DNA from: Piscicola geometra
Lineage: Eukaryota; Annelida; Clitellata; Hirudinida; Piscicolidae
NCBI GenBank assembly: GCA_943735955.1
Contig: OX030963.1
Span: forward strand, 2,574,844 to 2,638,843
Direction of reading: 5' to 3'
DNA: 64,000 nt
This document shows positions 12,079 to 23,711 of the stretch, in pieces. Position numbers and translations under genes: made by a program. The notes under the pieces were generated by a model. It searched no databases. It was not told the origin of the DNA and was given only the letters and a program-made list of their open reading frames with translations. Every line of letters starts with the position of its first letter. Positions within the stretch are counted from its first letter, which is position 1.

Positions 12079-15000
12079 ACTGCCCTGCTGATGATGGGTC
12101 AGAGATGTATAAGAAGATGATGATGATGATCTCACATGATGATGATGATGTTGAGAAGTCCATTAAGAAAAATGATAAAGTTGATGACAACACCATAGCT
12201 GATGATAAAGATGATGATGATATAGCTAGCGATGGTGCTAAAAGCGATGATGATGACGATGATGATGATGATAGAGCTGATGCTGACGATAGTGGCATAA
12301 AAATCTCGGCTAACGTTGGCGACATCATGCACACCGTTGAGAACGGCGATGCCGATGTGACGACGACTGAGAAGACTGAAGCGACTGACATGCTGGTGGA
12401 GGGAGGGGTCCGTACAGTGGTGGAGGTGCATGGAGAGAGGGTCATCGAGACAGATGCAAGAGGAGTGTATGGCGTAGACAAGATGGCGGGAAGGGATAGG
12501 GAAGAAAGTGCTGATAATGATGCAACTATTACCGACGAGGCTGTCGTTTGTGTTGATGAAGCTGGGGGTGGTGATGGTGATGATTCGCCTGGGAGGGTTG
12601 TCAGTAGGGGCGCTGTTGGAGGGAAACGAGTCGTAAAATCGAAAAGATCGAATAGCAAAAAAGAAGGTAAGAAACGTAAGGGTGGAGTGAGAGATGGTGT
12701 TGGAAAAGGAAAAGATGGGATGAAAGGTAAAAGAGGAGATTTAGTGGTGGAGGGAGTTGTGGAGGGAGTGGTGGAAGGGGTGGTTCAGGGAGTAGTGGAG
12801 GGAGGGGTGGAAGGAGTAGTGGAGGGAGTTGTGAAGGGAGTGGTGGAAATTCCGATTGAAATATCAATAAAGAAGGGCACTGGAGATGATGATGATGATG
12901 TTATAGCTAATAATTACAATGATGATGATGTTATAGCTGATAAGTACAATGATGATGATGTTATAGCTGATAACTACAATGATGATGATGGTGGTGATGA
13001 TGATGGTGATGATGATGATGGTAGGATGATTAGAGGAGGTGCGCATGATATAATTGGAGATGACGTGGTCGAGAAGGGCAGTGAAGGTGCTGAAGGTGAT
13101 GGTGTGGATAATGATGCAGAAGCTAAAGTGAGTACAAAATGTAGAATAGAAAATGATGATGGCGCTGATGAAGGACGTAAAGCAGACGACGCTTACAATG
13201 ATTTCAAAAATCATCATATCCACTCTTCTAAACTTCAGTCGAAAGCGTCTATGAAACCAAAAACTAAAAAAAGCGCAAAGACCAAGTCTCATGCCAAAGA
13301 AGCACCCTTTGAAGCTTTCCCTGGACCCCCTAAGGCATTCCCTGGACCCCCTAAGGCATTCCCTGGACCCCCTAAGGCATTCCCTGGACCCCCTAAGGCA
13401 TTCCCTGGACCCCCTAAGGCACCCCCTGGACCCCCTAAGGCACCCCTTGGACTCCCTAAGGCATCCCCTGGACCCCCTAAGGCATCCGCTGGACCGCCTC
13501 TATCAGTTACCACCACGTTAGGCAAGTTCTCCGTCACCTGGATGCGAAATATCACGGGCATTTCGCATCTCTTCTCGCAACAGCAGCTCGCCAAAAGGTG
13601 TGCGCAGTTGCTGCAGTTTGTGAAGGAGCCGCTGGAGGGAGGGGAGGAGGTGGAGGATGAAGAAAAAGAGAAAAATGCAGATGAGGAGGGGGATGAAGAG
13701 ATGGATGAGGAGGAGGAGGCAGAAGATGCGGACACTGAGACATTTGACGTTTCCTTAAGCACTGCTCCGAGCTGCCAGCTGGAGCGAGTTAGCGACAGTG
13801 GTGAGCCTGGAGGATCGAGCGCCATTGTGGGCGGAGTTCAGGAGGAGGAGGAGGAGGAGGTGGAGGAGGAGGAGGAAGAGAAAGTAGAAAAGAGGGTTCT
13901 TAAACTCTCTACCCCCAAACTTGTTCTTTTCCGCCGGGAAGGCAGTGCTGATAATGATGCTGGCGGAGATAAGGGTGACGATGGTGATGATGGTGATGAT
14001 GAATGCACTCCACAAGACCTTTCCATGCAGACGCTCAAGCAGCTGGAAGAGGAAACGCTGTTGTCTCAGAGGAGTTGTGTCGGCGTCAGCAACGCCTCTC
14101 AGTCCATCCCTCTTTCCTTGAACAATCTTCTTGTTACAGCATCCTATCAAAACAACACCACAATGTCGCCACAACATTGCCAACTTCTGCAACAAATTGC
14201 TGAATTGCCGCGCCTCCAACGCGACTCTCCTGAAGACCTTTCGCAACAAGCAGTCTCTTTTTCACCACACAAAATGATCCATTCATCTATCCATCCATCC
14301 ATTTCTCCTCCAACACCATGCCATCCACCTCCAACTTCAACAACACCCAACCAACCCCTCACTCAACAACAACAACCCCCCATCACCCAACAACAAGAAC
14401 GACAACAAAAGCAACAAGACCAACAGCCTCCAATCAAGAAACCTAGAGTATCCTTCGCTAAGAAGTGCACTGTCAAACTCTTCAGCAAGAACCAGCCGCA
14501 AGATTCAGATAAGACCAGGTGCCAGCGCAGAGAATCTGAAGGAATCTTTGTACCAGAAACTACAACTGCTACTGCTACTGCTACAACTACTGCTACAACT
14601 ACTGCTGCTACTACTACCACTACTACTCCTCCATCCAATGGGGTCGGGACGAAGAAAGGGATTCTGAAGAAGTCATCCGAACACAGACGTGTCATCCACC
14701 TTGAAGCCTCTAGGAGGGATAGAATCGGATTTGGAGTGGAGGTTGATGATGATGATTGTGGTGGTGATGAAGGAGAGAGGATATATGAAAAGGGAGAAGA
14801 TGAAACCCCCTTTCCTGAAGCGACTCAACGCAGCAGCGACAACAACCGCCTCAACTGCACCTTCAGCACTCCCCTCCCTCCCAAAGTCTCCAAAATGGTC
14901 GGCAGCAGCCTCAAGCCGTCAGAAGCGGCCAGAAAGTCAGCAGTCGAACAGCTGTTGCTGGCCGCGAAGAGCTGTCCTAACTTCGCCAACAACAATGACG

Positions 15001-15726
15001 TCGCCAGTCAGCATGATGATGATGATGCCTGCGATTCAATGACGTCACGAGCGAGTGAAACTCAGCAGAGCCTCAACGCGAGTTACTGCATGCTGGACAG
15101 GGGGGAGAATTCGTTGTTGGTGAGGGGGGGTCGAGGTGACACTCCCCAAAGACCAGAGGGTGGAAACGTAAGTGAAGTTGGCGACGTTGCATCTGGTGTG
15201 TTGGTGGCAGCAGCAGCGTCTCGAGCAGCAAGAATGCATCGGATATCCTCATCATCATCATCACCATCCAGTGCCCGTCGTGCAATCACTCACTCAACTC
15301 CTAAGCGTGCATTTAAGCCGCCTCAGTCGTCAAGTGCAAGAAGTCAAAGTAGTCACGACGGCAACAATGCTGCTGCTAACAATGGTGGTGGTGATGATGA
15401 TGATAAGACTAATAACAACTATTCAGAAGCGACTTGCCATTCAACCGACATGTTTGGTCAGAGTTGCAGTTCGTTGCCTAGCAACAGGAGAGATGCCAGC
15501 AAAGAGAATAAAGAGAATAATAATGTAAATAGTGGCAATTACGATGAAATGGACCTGGATAACCTTTACAAGGCGCTGCCGGAAGTTACTGTGGTGGGTG
15601 AGGTTTTATTTGTATGGCACTTGACAATTTAAATAAATTATTCGAATAAATTATTAAAATTATTTCTCCATCAAGGATGCCGAGGAGTTCACGAAATGGA
15701 CGAACGATTTGTACTTCGACCTTTAG
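9499..15726 (+). CDS. Large acidic low-complexity protein with RVSF motifs, unidentified
   Basis: Three-exon model: 9499-9641, 9701-15593 (one 5.9 kb exon) and 15676-15726, phases 2 and 0; 2,028 aa. No folded domain is recognised. The N-terminus is basic (MCISKKKFFKSSLKRNSPS; later SFWQKYFKKN). The middle is dominated by Glu/Asp, Lys and Val/Gly repeats, acidic EEDERVEE-type repeats, poly-Glu and His/Asp runs from (GAT)n or (CAT)n. A Pro-rich tandem block lies at about 13310-13500. The Ser/Thr-rich C-terminal third holds conserved-looking islands: TPQDLSMQTLKQLEEETL, KSAVEQLLLAAKSCPNF, and an end DLDNLYKALPEV joined to EEFTKWTNDLYFDL. Two RVSF tetrapeptides (near 11195 and 14445) fit the PP1-docking RVxF consensus. 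Charge and Lys/Arg clusters suggest a nuclear or chromatin protein; this is inference. A cell-cycle scaffold such as the Repo-Man/Ki-67 group is possible but unproven. Confidence 0.7.
13309..13500 (+). repeat. Coding 21-bp tandem repeat (PGPPKAF)n
   Basis: Eight or nine in-frame copies of CCTGGACCCCCTAAGGCATT, encoding P-G-P-P-K-A-F/P/S heptads inside the large acidic protein. The first five are near-identical, the later ones diverged (LGLPKAS, AGPP), suggesting recent expansion from one end. Confidence 0.9.
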
Positions 15727-16290
15727 TTAAGAGTATCGTTTTCACCTATTATTGGTATGGCGTTATAATTTGCTTATGAATTATTATTTATTTATTTTTA
15801 AAATATAAAAATATGTTTAACTGAGACAAAAAGCTTTATTTACTTTGTTGAGTTGATATTTGATTTTTAATATTTCAAAATGTTTGAAAAGAATTCGAAT
15901 AAATAATAATAATAATGCATTTGAAAAATACTGTTTAAAAGACTTATTCATCATTAATAGATGTTGAAAAACTGTTCAAATAAATGATTAAATGTTTAAT
16001 TGATAGATAAGATCTTAATAAAATTAATAATAATAAGAAGTATTTGTTAATAAAATTAACAATAATAGGTAGTCGTTAACATATTAACATTAACATCAAG
16101 TCAAAAGGCAAGAAAAACTCCTAGAAGATTGACTTTCAACGCTGTACATTTGAATCACACCACATTACAACTCTAAAAATCAATTAAATAACAAAATTTT
16201 CGTTGATTTAGAATTACTTTTAATTGACTTAAAACCTTAATTAAAAAAATCACTTATAATTAACTAACAAATTACTTTTAATCGACGTCG
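15727..16290. other. AT-rich gap between convergent genes
   Basis: No coding exon seen. It separates the 3' ends of the acidic-protein gene (+) and USP30 (-). AATAAA hexamers occur on both strands and could serve either 3' end. Confidence 0.6.
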
Positions 16291-19200
16291 TCAAATCTTC
16301 TCGTACAGCAACATATACGCAGGGGCAGAGAAAACCTGATCCGCTGGCACCGCCTTCACCATCTCATCTGACGCTAAGTACCATCTGAATGGTTCAATGA
16401 GTAACTGATAAAATTTAATGAGTCAATATTAATTAAAGATTAAATATTTATATATATAGTTTTTAATTAGCTAAATGCATTAATAGTATTAATTAAATAT
16501 TAATCCCAAATCGCACCTTTCACTCGGTCTACACCCACCTACCACACCAACCCACTACACCGTCCCAGCCCCCTAGACCATCCCAAACCACACCTACCAT
16601 CCCATCAAAACTACTCCACACCACACCTACCACCCCAAACCACACTCCATCCCAAACCACACTCCATCCCAAACCACACTCCATCCCAAACCACACTCCA
16701 TCCCAAACCACACTCCATCCCAAACCACACTCCATCTCAAACCACACTCCATCACAAACCACACTCCACCCCAAACCACACTCCATCACAAACCACACTC
16801 CATCCCAAACCACACTCCATCCCAAACCACACTCCATCCCAAACCACACTCCATCCCAAACCACACTCCATCTCAAACCACACTCCATCACAAACCACAC
16901 TCCACCCCAAACCACACTCCATCACAAACCACACTCCATCCCAAACCACACTCCATCCCAAACCACACTCCATCCCAAACCACACCACACCCCAAACCAC
17001 ACTCCACCCCAAACCACACTCCATCCCAAACCACACTCCACCCCAAACCACACTCCATCCCACACCACACTCCATCCCAAACCACACTCCACCCCAAACC
17101 ACACCACATCACCTAACCTATTGGGGAATCGGACACCCAGACGGGAAGTGGCTCGCTTGTACGCGATGAAGTGGCCAGAGTCGACCGTGCCAAGGTGAAC
17201 TATGAGCGCCATCAGTCGGTAGCTGTGGCTGCTGGTGACGTGTGGTTGGTTGGTGGTTGGGTGGTGTGGATGAGTGGCGTGTGGTTGGTTGGTTAGTTGG
17301 TGGTTGGGTGGTGTGGATGAGTGGCGTGTGGTGTGGAGTGGATGAGTGGCGTGTGGTTGGTTGGTAGTTGGGTGGAGTGGTTGATTGGTGTGTGGTGACG
17401 TGTGGTTGGTTGGTAGTTGGGTGGAGTGGTTGATTGGTGTGTGGTGACGTGTGGCTGGTTGGTAGTTGGGTGGAGTGGATGAGTTGCGTGTGGTGTGGAG
17501 TGGTTGATTGGTGGTGTGGTGGAGTGTGGTGTGGTGTAGTTAAATCAACTGTTGATTGTTCTCGGATTTGGTGGATTGAGGTGTGGTTGTTGTAGAAAAA
17601 ATGAAGTGGTGAAAAAGATGAATGGTGAAGAGTAGAGAAAGATTTTTATAACAAACTTTTGTTTAAAATATTGTGAAAGATCATATAAAAAAATATAAAA
17701 ACAAATAAAAGAAATTTTAATTTGTTGAATAAATAAAAAATTATGAATTTAAAAATGATGAGCACCAACTCGGATTGAGTTTGGTCTAAGTTGTAGGCAG
17801 TGACCAGTGAATGGAGGTCCTTATAGGCTGTGGTCGTCTGCCAGGCAAGCTGAAAGGTGATAATAATGTGCTGTTTGATGGTGTAGCGCTTAGTTTGAAA
17901 TAATGAAAAATAATTTTATGAAGGTTTAATACAATAATTACAATATAATACAATAAATTACAATAGAATACAATAAATTACAATATAATACAATAAATTA
18001 TAATATAATACAATAAATTACAATATAATACAATAAATCACAATATATTACAATGAATTACAATATAATACAATAAATTACAATATATTACAATAAATTA
18101 CAATATATTACAATAAATTACACACATAAAATCAATCCAATAATATAAAACACAAAACAATAAATAACAAACTTAATTAAATAACGTATTTCCAGATTAT
18201 ACGTACATTCTTGCCTGGAGAGAAGAAAAACTTATCAGGATAATACTTAGCATCTTTATTTTCTGCACTTCCAAAATTCAACGTGGTTATCCCGGACGAA
18301 GGATCGGTTTGTGGGATGACGTGGTTTGGTGTGCATTTAGGAATTGAGAGGTTATTTGATTGGTGGGCTGTAGATTGTTTTGGTTGCTTAGTGGAGGAAT
18401 GGGATGTGGGATGAGAAATGTTGGGATTTAAAGGTTGGATCTCTTCTGAGTTTTTATTCGAATGATTGGCGGTCTGAATATTTAAACTTAAATCACCTCT
18501 ACTCGTTTTTTCACTACCAGCAACATCATTATCATTACCACCACTGCTACCGTCTTCCTGACCACCACCACCACTAACCCCGCCTACCTCACCACCACCA
18601 CTACCACCACTACCACCACCCCTACCACCACCACCACCACCACCACCACGGTCTTCAGCAAAGTCCTGAAGGCCAGCATGGGTCACTTGGGAGTAGAAGT
18701 TCAAAGCCTTCCACATACTGACGCGGTAGGTGGAGGGGGTTGAGGACGGTGCTCGGTGGAGGGAAAAAGATCTGGGAGGGTTGGTTGGATTAATGATGTG
18801 GCGTTGATTTATTGTTTTAAAAGATTGACAATTCATTTTATATATTTGAGAAATTTTAAATTCAGTTGATGTATTTAAAAAAATTAAATTTCATTTGATA
18901 TATTATTCATAAAATTTTAAATTCAATTGATATATTATTTATGAAATTTTAAATTCAATTTATATAATATTTATAACATTTTAAATTAAATTAAATTAAA
19001 AAATTATGTGGTGCTAACTTTTCTTGAACACGATTTCTTGCAACATTGCCACCATAAAGCCGATGTGAGTTATTAAACTGTGATGTTTTAGAAGTGTTGT
19101 TAGTGTAGTTGTTGTTGTTGCAGTTGTTGTTGCTGTTAGTGTAGTTGTCGTTGTTAAAGTGGTTGTCGTTGTTAGTGGTATTGGTACAGTTGTTAGTGGA

Positions 19201-20671
19201 TATGTTACAGTTGTTGATGTTGTTGTTGTCAGTGGATTTTTTGTTACACTTTTCGTTGCTTTTGTTACTTTGAATGTTACTTTTTTGGTGCTCATCATCC
19301 GTGTTGGATGTAACATTGCAACTTTCGGTTCTCCCATTCAAAACTGTATTTTCTTTGTTACTGCTCAAGTTTGCATCCGACTGCTGCATAGACACTGGAT
19401 CATCTTCCCCCCCTCCACCACCACCCCCACCACAACCACCATCCCCCCCTCCCTTACCACTCACCACTTTCATCTTGAACCTTTCTACCATCGACACTCC
19501 ACCCCTCACACCTCCCCCCCTAGCAGCAGCAGTAGCAGCACCACCATTGTTACACACAGACAAATAAGCAGACATATCTAGGAGGTCGGGGAAGCATACA
19601 TGCTCTCCCCTCTTCACGGGTCCGTCTAACGTCCACACCGTTCTCTGCATCTGAAGACACAAGATTGAGGGGAGCTGGTGGGAGGGTGGGTGGGTGGGAG
19701 AGATGGTGGTGTGGGAGGGGAAAGATGGTGGTGTGGGATGGGAAGGATGGTGGTGTGGGGGTAGTGGGTGGGAGGGTGGGGATGGGTGAGTGAGATGGTG
19801 GTGTGGGAGGGGAAGGATGGTGGTGTGGGGGTAGTGGGTGGGAGGGTGGGGATGGGTGAGTGAGATGGTGGTGTGGGATGGGAAGGATGGTGGTGTGGGG
19901 GTAGTGGGTGGGAGGGTGGGAGGGTGAGATGGTGGTGTGGGAGGGAAAGGATGGTGGTGTGGGAGGGGAAGGATGGTGGTGTGGGATGGGAAGGATGGTG
20001 GTGTGGGGGTAGTGGGTGGGAGGGTGGGGATGGGTGAGTGAGATGGTGGTGTGGGAGGGAAAGGATGGTGGTGTGGGAGGGGAAGGATGGTGGTGTGGGG
20101 GTAGTGGGTGGGAGGGTGGGTGGGTGGAAGGGTGGGTGGGTGGGAAAGATGGTGGTGTGGGAGGGAAAGGATGGTGGTGTGGGTTGGGAAGGATGGTGGT
20201 GTGGGGGTAGTGGGTGGGAGGATGGGGATGGGTGAATGAGTATGGTGAGTGGGAGAGATGGTGTGGTGAGTGGGTGGCTGGTGTGGTGGATGGGTGGGTA
20301 AATTGGAGTTATAAAATGGTGCTATGAGTCATTCAACCCTGCACACTCAAACCACCCAACCATCCCCATCCCCATCATCATTATCATCATCCCCATCATC
20401 ATCATCATCACCACTTTAGCAAATGAGGTTTTCTTGTAGAAGTCTCCTTTTCTCTTGCAATGAACGCACTCCATCTCACTCACCTCCTCCACTCCCACAA
20501 ACCTGCCCAGCATCTCCTTCAGAGTGACCATGCCCTGTGGAGAGATGAGGAGTGGGGGGGGTGGGGATGGAGGAAAAGGGTTAGATACCAGTATCATCAT
20601 CAACATCGTCGTGATTATCGTCAGCATCATCATTATCGTTCAAATTATTATTATCATCATCATCATCATCC

Positions 20672-20737
<66 letters not shown>

Positions 20738-22673
20738 GGGCACACACGTGTTTGTCAGGCAGGTGTAGTGAGACTCCTTCGAACGAGTCGTATCTGGCTG
20801 GTGTCTGTGGTTGTTGTTGTGGTTGTTGTGGTTGTTGTGGTGTTTTTGTTGTTGTTTCAGTTTGTGTTATTGTGATGTTGCTGTGGTTGTTGTTGTGGTT
20901 GTTGTGGTGTTGTTGTTGTTGTTTTTTCGGTTTGTGTTGTTGTGATGTTGGTGTTCTTGTTGGTAACGTTGTTAGTGGTGGTGTTGTGGTGTCGTTATTG
21001 GTGGTTTTGATGTTGTTGGTAGTGTTGTAGTGTTAACCACTAGCCACCAACCCACCCACCTTTCTAAGACATCTCTTACAGGTGAGTTGGTGGTTGAGTC
21101 TGCCCTTGAAAGGGTTGGAAGAGGTGGTGGTGGATTGGTGGGGTGACCTGGGCAGACCATCACACGCCCTCCCTTTAATTCCAGTGTTTGAAAAGAGATG
21201 CTGTGAAATGGATGGATGGTGGGTGTATTGGATGGTGGATGGGTGGATTGGATGGTGGGTGGATGGATGGTTTAGTGGATGAATGGAGTTTTTTAAAGAT
21301 ATTGATAATCAGAATAAAACCATTATTTAAAAACGTAAAAAACTGATCATTTCAAATACTTTTAGTGTTTACTACAATTCAACAGATATCCGAATAAATT
21401 AAATTTTTAGGCATATCTTTTGAATGAATTGAAATACATTTTTAAAAGACATAAAACTCACTTTAAAAATGTTATTTATTAGGTTATAAATTATAAAACC
21501 AAATAAATGATTAATTTGTGAATTGGAAATTTATTTCTAAATCTTTTTGAAAATAAAGCTTATTTATAATTTCCAATTTGTCTATTCAAATCCTGACATA
21601 TTTTTATATCAAAATGAATGTGTTCCCTTAAATTCTGAAGCTTATAATAAGATAAATAGCTTTTACATTTTAAGATATTTTCCTAATATACTCATAGGAT
21701 TAAAAAATAGTAAAAATAGTATATATTATAATAACACATTTAACTTTTAAACCATACAAATAGTTATGAAAATAAATTTTAAAGAACTATTTTCTCCACC
21801 TCCCCCTTCCCTCCACTCCTGATATTCCACTCCAAAACACCAACATTGGAGAGCAAGCACTCGTGGAAGAGGGAGACGGGAGGGGCAGACGCGAGAGCAG
21901 ACGCCAAATGTTCCTCACTCAGACTTTCCACCAGCACGTGGAAGAACTCAAATGCGTCCTGTTCCCCTCTGGGTATCACCCATCCACGCCTCGCCAAGCA
22001 TTGGAGCAGAGAGTGTGGTGAGTAGTTTTCGTGGGATTCAACGCTTTTGTTGTTTAGAACTGTAGAAATGTTGAATAAAGGTTGAGAAATACATATAAAT
22101 CTTGAAAGTTTTAATTACTTTAAATTCAAAAGATGTATTTAAAGTTTAAATTATGCATTTAAAACACATGCAAATTGTAATGTGTTAATTTTAAACATTG
22201 AAAGTTGCATGTGTTTTGAATGCAGGAATATTCATATATTATTATTGTCCCATCAGAGCAGCAACCATTAAGAGCACAGGAGAGTTCATAGACGAGGAGT
22301 TGCTTGGTGGCGTATGAGTGTTGCAGGATCGTCTGCAACCACCTCTGCACCACACTGCAGGCGCTCAATGCCTGCATGGTCGAACTGATGAAGCAAGTGT
22401 TGCCAATGTTCCTGACGCCAGGAAGATTCTCTAAAAGAAATATTTAAACATTTATTTTCAATATTTGAAAATAACTATTTAGAATTTTATTTTATACTGG
22501 CTAAATTTATTAAGTATGAAGCTATAAAAGTTTTGAAATCTTAGATGGAAAACCTGACTTTTAAATTGTCTAATTTTTGGTGGAGGTGGTGTTAGTCTGG
22601 TGATTAAATAGACTGCAGCGACTGTCAGCGAACCTATTGCTCCTACAATGGCGTAATGCAGATTTTTCGTCAT
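16291..22673 (-). CDS. USP30: Ubiquitin carboxyl-terminal hydrolase 30 (mitochondrial)
   Basis: Cysteine deubiquitinase of the mitochondrial outer membrane that opposes parkin-dependent mitophagy in vertebrates. Exons (sense order): 22673-22559, 22430-22266, 22059 to about 21793, 21200-21060, 20804-20748, 20534-20415, 19674 to an uncertain end, probable exon near 18715-18650, 17849-17770, 17231-17118 (or from 17222), 16384-16291. The first exon encodes an N-terminal membrane anchor (YAIVGAIGSLTVAAVYLI). The Cys box is NIGNTCFISSTMQAL; then GEQDAFEFFHVL, a zinc ribbon (LTCKRC ... MECVHC), LCLQMQR, and a His box VDSGHFIAYKR. The last exon has WYLASDEMV and YMLLYEKI; its Ser matches the third residue of the Cys-His-Ser triad reported for USP30. 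Between LDMSAYL and the His box lies a long Asn/Thr/Gly-rich insert (to ~18990) and a Gly-rich frame near 18600. The splice pattern there and the exon 3 donor are unresolved; family identity is secure. Confidence 0.9.
16637..17108. repeat. 17-bp minisatellite in last USP30 intron
   Basis: About 26 copies of CCATCCCAAACCACACT, with CACCCC, CATCAC and CATCTC variants that themselves recur in higher-order blocks. The array abuts the donor of the penultimate exon (17117). The Met-Glu-Cys-Gly-Leu frames on the minus strand come from it. Confidence 0.92.
17222..17545. repeat. GTGTGGTTGGTTGG-type minisatellite in USP30 intron
   Basis: Irregular tandem GTGTGGT, TGGTTGG and GGATGAGTGGC units between two USP30 exons; no coding exon seen. 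Confidence 0.75.
17935..18120. repeat. 20-bp AT-rich tandem repeat in USP30 intron
   Basis: About nine copies of CAATAAATTACAATATAATA with minor variants. Confidence 0.9.
19677..20235. repeat. G-rich minisatellite in USP30 intron
   Basis: Tandem GATGGTGGTGTGGGAGGGGAA and GGGTAGTGGGTGGGAGGGTG units, arranged in higher-order blocks about 80-120 bp long. They sit directly against the acceptor of the exon starting at 19674. Confidence 0.85.
20637..20737. repeat. (ATC)n microsatellite in USP30 intron
   Basis: Nearly pure ATC triplets, ending about ten bases from the donor of exon 20804-20748. Confidence 0.9.
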
Positions 22674-23220
22674 TTATATAAAATTTTGATTACTTTCGTC
22701 TTAAGTTGCTCTTTGATACAAAAGTCACAAAGCGCTCATTTTATTAGTTGAAGCTTTTTACTACTATTAGGAATTAAACAATAAGGAAGCTTTTTAATAA
22801 ATATGAATTTAAATAAATCTTTTAACAAACTTTTTTTTCATATATTTTTTTTCTTATTATCAATACAGTTTATAATTTTGAAATGTCTTTTAATTAACAT
22901 TTTATCAAATACAGCTATATTATTACATTTTCACTCTCAAATCCATCTATCACTAAAAAGCTTCAAAAGATTTCCAAAATGTTTGACATTTTCCAGAAGT
23001 TCTGGAACCCAATCACTGTCAGGAAACGAACGAGTGAATTATCATAAACTTAAATAACTTGAATATATGGAATATTTCCGAGCTATTTTTTCCTAATTTG
23101 CATAAAAAGTCTGTCGAATAGCTCTGGATACTATTTCAAGTCTGAGTTCGTTTCTTCCTTATTTCTGTGCGTGTATGTGTGTGTGCTTCCTATGTCATAT
23201 AGGTTATATGTGTGTTTCTG

Positions 23221-23494
<274 letters not shown>

Positions 23495-23711
23495 GTAAAG
23501 AGTGTATATAACACACGACGGGTGGGTTTGAAGAGGGTAATATTGCATAACGAAGAGAACTTATTAATGACATCCAAAAAAACGATACCTCAAGTGTCAA
23601 CTGAGTTGAAGTAGTTGTGATAGTGCTAGCTACTCGACAATTTTCGACTGCTTGTGGAGTGGGGAGTTGACATTTTGTGAGACATAAGCTGATTTGAGAG
23701 AACAACGAAAG

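Noticed and set aside
13289..13825. Minus-strand Gly/Ala-rich frame (GGPGNAL repeats)
   Set aside because: Antisense of the coding PGPPKAF repeat of the large acidic protein; no splice or start support.
9499..15726. Naming the acidic protein sororin/Dalmatian because of its FDL C-terminus
   Set aside because: Spacing of Trp and acidic residues does not match the sororin C-terminal box; similarity is limited to a few residues.
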